DNA of 34,139 bases from Amphimedon queenslandica (Eukaryota > Porifera > Demospongiae > Haplosclerida > Niphatidae). A program made the position numbers and the translations under genes. Below the pieces are notes generated by a model. It was not told the DNA's origin. It did no database searches and saw nothing but the letters and a program-made list of their open reading frames with translations. Positions 11,264 through 21,232 of this stretch are shown one piece after another (position 1 is the stretch's first letter; every line of letters begins with the position of its first letter). The stretch lies in NCBI RefSeq assembly GCF_000090795.2, contig NW_003546646.1, forward strand, positions 35,694-69,832. The letters run 5' to 3'.

Positions 11264-12182
11264 TTAATCTGGACCACTGTTTATTTGTCTTAATCCTACA
11301 AATACATATGCCAAATAAGCAGTTACGCCACATATTATTCCAAAATGCAACAGTCCAGCTATGAGTCCACCGATAATCATTACAAGAGAACATTTACGTT
11401 TTGATTCTGCTTTACCTGTCACTCCATGTGCTTGAGCCTCACGAGCCTATTAAAATAACACAAAATATAAATTAAGTTTAATAAGTGCAAAGTTGTGCAC
11501 TAAATCTAGAACTATCTAATTGTACCTGAACAGACAATATTATGGCTGGTATTAAGAAGCAAAGACCCAGTGATCCAAAGAAACAGCAAATAAAACTCAG
11601 TACAATGGACACAATGAAATACTGATCCTTCTGCAGAGGACGGTGTCTGTGATTGGGAGTACGTCCAGGCTGATTGGTAATTAGGCCTGCTCCATTATCC
11701 TATCACATAAAAAGGGAGAAAAAAAAACAAGTAGATCTATATGACCTGCAAGAGTAAAGCAATATCACTCTGAAACACTCTCCCCTCTTCTATCAAACTC
11801 TCTTCCTCTCTCTTTTCTATAAAACTGTACATGTATGTCCATTGTAACTTATAACTTTATTAAGTATAGTCTACATATTAATTCTTTATTTATGTGCTCC
11901 ATTAGCAATTGTGCTAATGTCTTGTTGTGTAAAAAAAGTAATTGTAAAACTGAGCTAATTAAAGCAGACATTAAATGTTTGCTTTATGCTACCACCTTAG
12001 AAGTGTTACAGTTTACTAAAATGTTAAACATAGATACTGGTTCCTTATCTTACTGTCAATACTGTGCTTGCACTGCCATATGTCATCTCCCTGTACTGAT
12101 GTGGTATAAACAATGAAGTACCTATTAGTATTGCACCTCTTAACAATTGGTATACAGTATAAGGTTTACTCACGATGTTCAT
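11264..12182 (-). CDS. small two-TM protein, CD225/dispanin-like
   Basis: Two clear exons: 11699-11526 (58 codons) and 11446-11264 (60 residues plus stop), both starting in phase 0, with CAG-GTAC donor and TTTTAATAG acceptor. The first holds a Pro/Arg/His-rich cytoplasmic segment, then a helix with a Cys pair (FIVSIVLSFICCFFGSLGL). The loop after it reads SVQAREAQAHG, and the second exon has another helix (LVMIIGGLIAGLLHFGIICG). This order (TM, S-x-[QK]-[AS]-R-[ED] loop, TM) is that of CD225/dispanin proteins, the family of the IFITMs; they sit in plasma or endosomal membrane. The match is by pattern only. The first coding exon is tentative: ATG AAC ATC at 12182-12174 before GTGAGT joins in phase 0 and gives 121 residues. 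An ATG at 12192 with an acceptor inside the next exon is an alternative. Confidence 0.55.
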
Positions 12183-12613
12183 TCAACTCCATTGGGAGAC
12201 AGGATAAGTGATGAGGGCCAAAAAGGGGTGGAATTGTTTGTATTACAGATTATAGATTAGATAGCGACTGAGTAAGTTATACATTTGCAGATTTGCAAGG
12301 CTAAAATAATGTTTACAATTATTATACTGTTTGTATGGCTAGCTTCTATAAGGACATCAGCTTTCTCTATTCTCTTTAATCCGTCAAATCATTAGTCAGG
12401 CATCTTTAGGGTCTATGCCTAAACATACATAACAAATGATAATGTGGCTTGTTATTTTAATTGGTTGCTTAATGCTATGCAGGAAGTTTGAGCTGCTTCA
12501 CAGTAATTTTGTGACATTCTTGAAGCAATTAGCTTTATTCCAAAAATTGGCTTATGCTATATGAACAAAATTAAACCTCCATTTACTCTTAATTATTATA
12601 TGTAATTTTCTCA

Positions 12614-12634
12614 CTCTCTCTCTCTCTCTCTCTC
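12614..12634. repeat. (CT)n microsatellite
   Basis: CT run. It also serves as the polypyrimidine tract in front of the candidate plus-strand exon at 12650. Confidence 0.9.
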
Positions 12635-12649
12635 CCATCCTCCTTATAG

Positions 12650-12726
12650 TCAGGCAGAGCCTAACCCACCGCATGACTACCCTCCTTTTACACTGGTCAG
12701 GAAATACATCCACACAGTCAGCCTAG
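12650..12726 (+). other. exon-like stretch on the plus strand, gene unknown
   Basis: A long polypyrimidine run ends in CCTTATAG, followed by about 25 open codons (QAEPNPPHDYPPFTLVRKYI, then HTVSL), and then CTAG-GTAATC as a donor. The combination is what a short internal exon looks like. I found no partner exon on the plus strand nearby, and nothing in the peptide that I recognise. It could be a chance pattern or a relic of a gene disrupted by the neighbouring inverted-repeat element. Confidence 0.25.
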
Positions 12727-12910
12727 GTAATCCATTGCTTCTTATGTATAATACTATGGTTGATAACGGTGACTAACTTTTGCCTTTAATAATTAATATG
12801 TGCAATGGCACTAATGTGTCGCAAATGTGTTACTAAAATTTAGCCACATGACTCCCGCCATTCAATATTGATTTGCACCTGTTGCCACTAAAAATAAAGA
12901 ACAACTTGAT

Positions 12911-13123
12911 TACCGTATACGTCCAAATTTTCGAGGGTTCAAAATTTCGTGTTTTCAATGAAATTTGCTCAAAAGTTAATATTCGTGTGAGCTAATTTTC
13001 GTGTTCTGGCCATAGTCTACATACAATAGAATGGCATTAGAGGTGTTTTAAATTTCGTGGATTTAAGGTGAGCACGAAAATAACGAAATTTAATACACCT
13101 CGAAAATTAAGACGCGTACGGTA
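12911..13123. mobile_element. MITE with 26-bp terminal inverted repeats
   Basis: A 213-bp non-coding element. Its left end reads TACCGTATACGTCC followed by AAATTTTCGAGG; the right end, reverse-complemented, reads TACCGTACGCGTCT followed by TAATTTTCGAGG. The ends agree at 22 of 26 positions. TA at each end fits a Tc1/mariner-type TA target duplication. The interior repeats TTTCGTG/CACGAAA words and has no open frame, so it is non-autonomous. Confidence 0.75.
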
Positions 13124-13203
13124 TTACAAAATACAAACTTATAATTCATTAACAAGTGTATCTGAATTATTAAACAATAATGTTCATTAATGCATTTCTA
13201 GGT

Positions 13204-15647
13204 TCAATATAGATATTCCTCCATATAAGTGGAAGTAGTTACCACTGTACATCGTCTCTGTAATTTCTCATCAAATTTATCTACATGCATGCAAATGTAT
13301 TAATATTTTTAGTCAGTAGTTAGTTCGAGTTACCTGCTGCAAATATATGTGTCTGTTCTTTTTCTTTTTTTGTTCGTAGCTTAAATGGTTCTGATAACAG
13401 TTGCCTCATGTACAACTGCATAAGTTCCCTCTCCTGCCCTATAGTATGTGTATATCATAACAACATGAATAATTACACAGGTTACTTATACCTTCAACAG
13501 TCTTTATGATAGGCTTGTCAATCTCTTTAGAAGTGTCAGCTGTAGATTTAATTGCTAATGCTGACAATACCTTCAATTTAAATGATGTAATCATTATTAA
13601 ATTTCTTAATTATTCATACCTCATGAGCAGTATTGTTATTCCATATACTACGGTTGCCTACTTTAAATTCCTTTAATCCTTTCACTTGCAGTATCTCTAT
13701 CTTATCAAGGACAGCCATTATCAGTGAGCCAGTGTATTCAGCAGGGCAGTAGCAGGTTACTACAACTGATTGACCTTTACGAGCATTTAATACTTTGAGA
13801 TCTATATGATATTTGTGCAGAAGCTCTAACTCCAAAAGCACATCATTGATGTCTTGCAGTGTAGTTTCATCAGGATTCCAATTTAGGACAAAGGTTATTG
13901 TTTCACATAGCAAATATCGTGTTGGAATCACTTGTAGTGTTTCGTCACTGGAAAGACTCACAGATACTGACTTGCAAAATTCTTTAGCCACTTCTTTATG
14001 TTCTCTGATGATGTCTTCAGCCTCTTTTACTTTAAACTGTTGAGCTAGTACTTCAAGAGGACGGACATCAACAATGCTACATTTTCTCTTTACCACATCG
14101 AGAACACTATCAATTTTTTTTGCAACAGAAAGTTCAGCCTTGAGATCAGGGAAACAGTCAGTGAGCAGTGCTTTCACTTCATCGACATCTTTCTGTGATT
14201 TCTTAGCCCATTTCTTTGAAAAAAGAAGTCGTACATTATAGAAAGTTGATCCAAATTTCATTCGCATATCTTTAAATTTTTGTCCCATATTACGAGGAAA
14301 TGGTATTTTATGACCTAAAATAGCTTTTTAAAAAGAATAAAATAATTGCAACTAAAATGAACATAATTCTTACATTCTGAGTCACTTGAAGTCAATGCAC
14401 ATGCATTATCTAGAGATTTCCTTTCTGAATTAAAGAGTGCATATAAATTAAATGACACCATTAAATATACTTTCAACTAAGTAAGTCTCCATTTCTTCAA
14501 CATCTTCAACATTATCACCAGTGTTAAAAAGATGCTCTATAAATAATAGTTGATATAAAAGTATCATTTTAAGTTAACATACTGCATTCTTCAAAGATAG
14601 CATCACCAATATGAGCAGTCTCAGGGAACTTTCTCAATACAGTAACAAACAACTCCAGGTGTTTGTAATTGGAGTGAACAGCATCTCGTACAGCTTTGAG
14701 GAGAACTGCTCTACTGTCAGACACAGAACCTCTTGTAGACAGGACACAAGACAGAGCCTCATCAGATATAACCTCTTCACGAAGCCACTTAGCCATTTGA
14801 ACCTGTTCAGTTATTGACTGAGAAAGAGCACCGTAATTATTCCTCAATATATCACTAGCACAATCTTCATTACCACCTACCACCTCCTGTGGTTGTACTA
14901 CTGTACTAAAATCCTCTTGAGGAATTGTCTCTTCTGTATCAGAATCATATTCATAGATTAGTTATGACAATAGATAATGATTAATTTTCTTACCATATTT
15001 GGTCATCATTTCATTGGCTATATCTCTTAATTCTTCAAAATCAGACAGCACTGTAGCAATATCTTTAAGTTTCCTGTAGTCACTAGACACTGTTTCTTTC
15101 ATGGCAGTCAATAGAATCATCTTCTTCTCATTCAGTGACCTAGCTTCACTTATACATCTTTTACTGTATAACAGTTGAGACACTTGTACAGGAGAGACAA
15201 GAGCTTCATTCAATGATTGAATATGACTTTGAAAAATAGAAACTGCTGATGGTGGTGTATGACCTACACCAATTAAATAATATATAATTATTTTAGATAA
15301 TAATTTAGAAGATGATCATTATAAAACTTACAATATGTTTCATGTAAGCTCTTCAAATGTTTTTCATATTCATCAGCGAGTGTATTCTCTCCCACTACTC
15401 TTATTCTCAATACATCCAGTACTTGTCTCCTACTAGCAGTTGGAGTAGTGGTCAGCCATAGATTGAACATCTCTATCATCTTGTGAATGTCAGTGTGGAT
15501 AGTTTGTCCTTCAATACTTCTCAATCGTTTTTGATCCAAGTCAAGCATTGTACCAACTATGTACCAGTTAGTGCTAACATCAACATGCTCCGTTAGCTCC
15601 TTTATTGTTGGAGGAGATGACAAGAAAGTATCAAAAGAGACTTCCAT
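13204..15647 (-). CDS. gene B: tandem paralogue of gene A without LRRs
   Basis: Exons: 15647-15332, 15263-14994, 14933-14583, 14536-14471, 14424-14374, 14314-13620, 13570-13492, 13438-13334 and 13280-13204 (669 residues). Intron phases are 1,1,1,1,1,0,1,1. Exon 1 has the same length as in gene A (316 nt). Domains in order: Death domain (residues 13-100), CARD-like 1 (about 110-195; it has lost about 14 residues, where gene A has TLDEMERMDQRRSLDD and this gene has RSLNE), CARD-like 2 (about 212-310, very close to gene A), an acidic linker, the unnamed domain (about 352-583; KRKCSIVDVRPLEVLA, FVLNWNPDETTLQDI, SVVVTCYCPAEYTG) and a short Glu/Lys-rich helix (QERELMQLYMRQLLSEP). The tail ends in STYMEEYLY. 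It lacks the long coiled coil and LRRs of gene A, so the two paralogues differ mainly at the C-terminus. A cytoplasmic death-fold adaptor role is inferred. Confidence 0.75.
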
Positions 15648-15938
15648 GCTTTATCAAGTCACTATTATTTTACTCTATTGTATGATCAAGTGCCCTGCCC
15701 CTCACCCTGCCCAATTAATTAAAGCCTGGGGTGCTGAGCAAATGATTATCCATTCCATAAAATTAAAAATTTTATTTTTTGGAAAAGCTAAAAAAATTAA
15801 TAAAAAGTCAAATATAAAAAATAATACAAGCTATTTACAACAACATAAAAATATAACATAGGCTATTTACAATCATCATTACTCTAATAGATTACTGCCA
15901 AACATACAATTTTTGAATGGCTAGCTTCCATGAAGACT
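15648..15938. other. intergenic spacer between genes C and B
   Basis: AT-rich spacer holding the 3' UTR of gene C, with AATAAA on the minus strand at 15776-15771, and the short upstream region of gene B. No coding potential. Confidence 0.5.
15771..15776 (-). terminator. polyadenylation signal AATAAA for gene C
   Basis: TTTATT on the plus strand, about 165 nt past the gene C stop codon. A plausible but unproven signal. Confidence 0.35.
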
Positions 15939-18900
15939 TCAACTTTCTCTTAAATCCATCATATCAGAAGGACACTTTACAAATCTTAATTCTAAGTCCC
16001 TATGCAACCATGCTGGCGGTTTGTTTCCAATGCCAGAATGAAGAATTTCCCCATATGAACTAACATCAATGGTCTCTGCTGTGCTAACTGCTCCTTTAAA
16101 CACATCCAGTTTCTTTTTATCTAATAGCAGGCAGTGCCACACATTCTCGTGTTCTTTGCTTTTGCCAGTAACAATATAAATAAGTTCTGAACTACCAGAT
16201 ATACACTGTGTCCAGGTGAATTTAGACGAACAACTGCTATCTATTTCACAAGTTTCATCTCTTCCCTTACCACAACAAATGACTCTGAAATCAATCCCAA
16301 AACACCTTTGCCCTGATTCTAAAACTTTCCCATCATGGCAATGCATCAGTCCCTTCTCGTCTTCGTCAAAATCCACCCCCTCACTTATGAATGAGAGAGC
16401 TGTCGCTTCTTCATCATGCTGACAAGACGCAATTATTTTTATTAGAAACTTATTCCTCCTAGCATGATGCCCACAAGCTGGTATATTAAACTCATCTAGT
16501 TTCCTAGCCCAGTCATTAATCCATTGGCCTGAGTAGCTACAGTCGGAGACTATGGTCAGTGAAGAGCCCATGTAGTGGCTGCAGTAGAGATTGAAGATAT
16601 CATCAAATGAAATGATGCCGTCTTTGAAGCACCAGTTACCAGTACCCCTCTCTCCATGACCAGTGTACCAGATGACAGCTGTGTATAAAAACGATAAATT
16701 AATGTGACAATACAGTGAGGCATTAAATTATAGTAGACTCAAATTAAATAACTAAAGTTAAATGAATTACATGTATGTATATATACAACCAGAAACGTTT
16801 TAAAGTCACAATTTTTAATGCAATGTGCCATGACTAAAAGTATGTATAAACCAATGACCATGTTAACATAAGAACATTTCTATAAATAATAGCCACACAC
16901 TCAACATCAATCCAAAATCAAATAAGATTTCTACACTTTGTGACATGTAATCTTCACCATTATTATTTACTATTATTTTACACACGTACATGTACATGTA
17001 GATAAGCGGACAAATGAAGATTTAGTTCTTCAAAATTTTGAGGCTGTACAATATACATGTACATGTAAAATAATTTTTTTGCCATTGATACATTTCACAA
17101 GTTGTTGAAATACAAATGTTCGAAACATTATTTTACCAAACATTTACCTCCTTTATGTTTCTTGCTGTAAAATAACGCTTTAATCATGTCAATGTAATCC
17201 TGTCTAGATTTTTCTTCTCCAGGAAAGCCATGGGACAAGAAAAATACCTCAAACCTTTCGTTGTACTTTTCATAAACGTTTTTAATTCTTTCAATTTCGT
17301 CGCTCATCCACTTCTCCCCTTTCAAGTGGCTGGGAACAATCTTAGGAGCTACAGTATACCTATATGTACAAAACAAATGATAATGAGGTTTGTTTTGAAT
17401 ATTCAGCTAAACTGACTGTTTTGAAAAAGCACCAAATGATCCAATGATGAGTACATCTCTGTCTTGGGGTTGAAACAACCTCCAAGTGTTAACTCTTTTC
17501 CTTGTTCTTGGTTTACAGGCTACCTCTGGCTCTGACTCATCAAATTCAAGTTCTTTCACTTCTTTCACTTCAGTGTCTTTTTTAAGAGGCTGAACAAGAA
17601 GGACTGGTTTTACAACTATTGTAGAGTTGATTTTACAGTCATCGAAATTTATACAAAGTAAAACATGTAAAAAACAATACATGTACATGTGCATCCAATA
17701 GATTCAAATTTATGAAATACTGTTAATTTAATAGTCATTATGTATTAATGGCTAGCAGCTGTGGTCATTTTGGTCATTTGTGGCAAAAGTTAGTTCCATA
17801 TTATTTTAGGGTTCAATACAAGAGTAGTATTGAATACTTTGGAACTGAAATACTTATAAAATCTTTCGTGGCCCAAAATTTTTGTGAATTTTGTGATTTA
17901 TTCAAAATTCATAAAAACAAAATTCACAAAACTGATTTAATATTGATCAACATTCAACAAACAGATTTTTGGATGAATTTGTAAAATTTTTGGGCCATGA
18001 AAATTTCTCGCTATACAGTACTGCCACTCACTATTGACAAATCACCTGTGCAGTACTATTCACTAAAGGCCTCCATACATTAGGCAACATGTTGCTGGCA
18101 ACTTTGTGGTTACTTTGATCTTGTAAGCAACATGTTGCCAGAAATAGAAGGCTGTTCTATTTCTGGCAACATGTTGCTTACAGATCAAAGTAACCACAAA
18201 TGTTGCTAGCAACAGGTTGCCTCGTGTATGAAGGCCTTAAGAGTAGAATAAGCTATACATGGAAGGCCATTGTCAAAACCTTGTGATTTTGCATGCACTA
18301 GACACAGTTACACACTGCTATCTTTTAGAAGTTTAAGCTGATTTTTCAAGTTATGGTAATATGGTCAATTTAACTCAATTTCTGAAAAATACCTTGTACT
18401 ATAGCCCATGGTTTTTTCCAAAAAATGGGTACAAAATTATCCCCAACTTTTATTAAATTTTCTGATACATATTGATGCCCTCAAGCTACATGTATGTAGA
18501 AAGTTTGAGCTGATTCCAACTTAAAACTTTTTTGAGTTATGTTATTATTTAAAATGAGCCAATTTCTAAAAAAAATCCCTGTACTTATATATAGCACATG
18601 GTTTTGTCAGAAAAATGGCTCTAAAATCCCCCCCCCCAAATTTTTATTACATTTTTTGATACATATTGATGCACTTATGCTATGTAAAATATTTGAACCA
18701 AATCCGACTTCATTTTTTAAAGTTATGGCCAATTTTTAAAATAGGCCAAATTTTGAAAAATACCCAAGGCTATAGCCCATGGTTTTTTCGAAAAATGGCT
18801 CCGACATCACTCCCAATTTTTATGAAATTCTCTAAGCCATATTGATGCACTTATGCTATGTAAAAAGTTTGAGCTGATTCCGACTTCAATTTTTAAAGTT

Positions 18901-20706
18901 ATGGCCATTTATAAAAATAGGCCAAATTTTGAAAAATACCCAAGGCTATAGCCCATGGTTTTTTTCAAAAAATGGCTCCAAAATCACCCCCAATTTTTAT
19001 TACATTTTCTGATACATATTGATGTACTTATGCTATGTAAAAAGTTTGAGCCAATTCCGACTTCAATTTTTAAAGTTATGGCCATTTTTAAATATAGGCC
19101 AAATTTTGAAAAATACCCAAGGCTATAGCCCATGGTTTTTTCCAAAAAATGGCTACAAAATCACCCCTAATTATTATTGCATTTTTTGATACATTATTGA
19201 TGTCCTCAAGCTATGTTGAAAGTTTGAGCTCATTACGACTTAAATTATTTGAGTTACATGTATGAATATTTTTTAAAATGAGCCAATCTCTAAAAAAATC
19301 CCTATACTATAGCCCATGGTTTTTCCCCAAAAATGGCTCCGAAATCACCCCCAATTTTTATTACATTTTCTAGTCCATATTAATGTACTTATGCTATGTA
19401 GAAAGTCTGAGCTGATTCCGACTTCAATTTTTCAAGTTATGACCATTTTTCAAAAAATTGAACATTTTGAAAAATAGTCATGGTTTTTTAACAAAATTAC
19501 TCCCAATGTATTACATTTTCTGATGCTACAATACAAGGTAATTATGTTTTGATCTTTCCTGTAACTTTTAAACTACTATTACTCACCTAATTTTGATGAC
19601 TTTGTAACTGATACATCAGGAATAGGCCCTTCATGTAACTGCGATTCAATGCAAGCTGGATAAATACACATAGGTCCTACTGATGCAATCATAAAAACAA
19701 AATTGCAAAATTAGTCTCCACCTTCTGTTGACTGAACTATGGCTACTGGTGATTCTTTTGGGCTTGTTCTTATTGCCACTTCTACATAAATTCATTTTAA
19801 ATTTTAATTTTTTTTATTTCTTACCATTTATAACTTGATTCTTACTATCTTCATTCAACAATTGTTCATTCTTAGTAAGATCTACAAGTAAAAAATCATC
19901 ATAACTCTTGCCACTACATAATTACGTACATACCATTTCTCTCTTTATTATCAACTTCTTGTTCGTCATCTTTAATCCCTGAATTCTCCTAGTGTAAAAG
20001 TAAGCTATAATATTCAATAACTAATTTTACAAGCAATTTACCTCATTCACACGGCCCAATATGTCACAAGTACATGAGCTTGCACCAGCTACATTCAGTA
20101 TGTATCTGCTCTTGCACTTTACTTTGCTTGCTATTCTTGTTCTCAGACCTTCAGGACCACACAGAGTAATTCTGACAAGAGACTTGCTACAAATGATCCT
20201 ATAAAGGTGTAGAAACGATGCCAGCTCCGAAAAAATACAGCACAGAGTCAACTTGAATTCAGACACAGTTGTAGACGAAAGAACATCGATGGGGAACTCA
20301 AATTCAACCACTGGTACGAGTGATGAACAAATTGTAGTTCTTAAGATATTGAGCTCTTCCATAAACTCTGAGCTGATTAACTTTCTACAGTAATACTGCT
20401 GCTCATCCTCCAGTGATTGCAATGCTCTTAGAGAACTAGTGAACTGGAAGTTGCCTATAAGTTGTAAGAGGATGTCATGATTGAGAAGAGAACAGTGCCG
20501 AAAGATAGTATTAGTGACGTCATTGATTGTGTCAAAGCTCTCCAATTCATTTGAAATGTAGCAGGAGAGGAAAGGGATGCTCTTTACTTGTGCTGCTGTG
20601 ATGTGAGCCACCTTTAAATCAACTTTAGTGTAGATTTGTAAAAACATGAACAATAAAGTGACTTTGGTCATATCATGTTGCTGAAGACACAACATTTCTT
20701 TTCTTC
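15939..20706 (-). CDS. gene C: caspase-like (peptidase C14) protease with shared N-terminal domain
   Basis: Exons: 20706-20042, 19988-19934, 19881-19825, 19781-19722, 19679-19587, 17615-17417, 17359-17148 and 16678-15939 (about 692 residues from the first exon listed). Internal phases are 0,1,1,1,1,2,1. The first exon begins in phase 1, so a 5' exon exists; see 21233-21472 and the gap at 20759. Residues about 10-220 match the unnamed domain of genes A and B (TIFRHCSLLNHDILLQLIG, then VEFEFPIDVLSSTTVSEFKL). An acidic linker follows. The protease domain starts near DVLIIGSFGAF. It carries the His motif VIWYTGHGERG and the Cys motif IVSDCSYSGQW in the correct order and spacing, then ACGHHARRNKFLIKIIASC. 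Known members are Asp- or Arg/Lys-specific cysteine proteases of cell death or inflammation. Specificity cannot be read here. Donors at 19721 (GTGGAG) and 17416 (GTCAGT) are weak but keep frame. Confidence 0.75.
16979..17066. repeat. TACATG-rich palindromic repeats in a gene C intron
   Basis: Runs of ACATGTACATGTA appear twice within 90 bases (near 16988 and 17054), and the same word recurs near 17683 and 20738. Self-complementary simple repeat; no gene. Confidence 0.5.
17851..18020. mobile_element. eroded MITE in the large intron of gene C
   Basis: The right end, reverse-complemented, reads TACTGTATAGCGAGAAATTT then TCATGGCCCAAAAATTT. The left end has TACTTATAAAATCTTTCGTG then GCCCAAAATTTTT. 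Inside, TTTTGTGAATTTTG and CAAAATTCACAAAA form a further inverted pair. No coding capacity. The left terminus has decayed, so the boundary is approximate. Confidence 0.5.
18066..18238. mobile_element. near-perfect foldback palindrome (hairpin element)
   Basis: Arms of about 80 nt around a short loop (AAGGCTGTT near 18149). The left arm begins AAGGCCTCCATACATTAGGC and the right arm ends GCCTCGTGTATGAAGGCCTT. Inner arms share GCAACATGTTGCCAGAAATAG with its complement, and GTGGTTACTTTGATC with GATCAAAGTAACCAC. A few mismatches remain. Either strand would fold into a long hairpin. It lies in the 1.97-kb intron of gene C. Confidence 0.8.
18320..19520. repeat. tandem satellite, about 175-190-bp unit, six to seven copies
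   Basis: The word TATAGCCCATGGTTTTTT recurs near 18400, 18591 (mutated), 18771, 18947, 19122, 19309 and, truncated, 19475. Between copies run AATTTTTATTACATTTTCTG, ATATTGATG-ACTTATGCTATG and a GTTATGGCCA-like segment. Spacing varies from about 165 to 190 bp. The whole array lies inside one intron of gene C. Confidence 0.85.
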
Positions 20707-20758
20707 CTATTATAAATAAATGATGGATAGTTATTGTACATGTACATGTAAGTTCATG

Positions 20759-20768
20759 NNNNNNNNNN
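20759..20768. other. assembly gap (10 N)
   Basis: Ten N bases, probably a placeholder of unknown true size, in the intron just upstream of the first clear exon of gene C. Missing exons here would explain why the second half of the CARD-like domain was not found. Confidence 0.95.
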
Positions 20769-20860
20769 TTCTGCAGCTGGAATTTGTCTTCTATTGTTCT
20801 CTGTCCTTGCTTCTTTTTAAAGCCACATGTCCAGTCCTTGGCCCAAGCTCAAAGGAATGA

Positions 20861-20868
20861 TATAAAAG
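20861..20868 (+). promoter_or_regulatory. TATA-box-like sequence
   Basis: TATAAAAG in a locally less AT-rich patch, followed 60 nt later by a short Lys/Arg-rich frame that stops soon. It could be a plus-strand promoter, part of an unrecognised repeat, or chance. No gene is attached to it. Confidence 0.2.
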
Positions 20869-21232
20869 CCAACTCGAGCGGTTCCCTGGTTTAAAAGATT
20901 TCCGTGTTGATAGAAGAAAGATGAAAGAAAGAAGAAGAAAAAGTCTGAAGAATTTTGCAGAAATTTGAATTTAGGCCTATTCTCCAGAAAAGCTTCCGCT
21001 ACACTAGAGTCCACTTTAAAGGTACCAGGAGAATCGCTCAGTGAAAGAGAGCCCTTCTAAGTCATTTATAAGGCTGTACAACGTAAGATAAAAGAGTTAT
21101 AAGTGTTTGAAAATCATAAAAACGGCCGCCATCTTGAAAAATCAACCTCAATCCTATGATCCTACATATAGGCTACCGCCTATATAATAGATAAGAGAGC
21201 CAAGCGCACAAACAAGGATAGCTCACGCCTAT

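Larger units (their letters stand above)
12183..13203. other. intergenic region between the dispanin-like gene and gene B
   Basis: Apart from a (CT)n tract (12614-12634), an exon-like stretch on the plus strand (12650-12726) and an inverted-repeat element (12911-13123), each listed separately, this is AT-rich sequence with no coding signal. Confidence 0.45.

Noticed and set aside
11835-12116. 93-codon plus-strand frame upstream of the orphan exon
   Set aside because: Cys-rich but with no recognisable pattern and no donor joining it to 12650. Probably chance.
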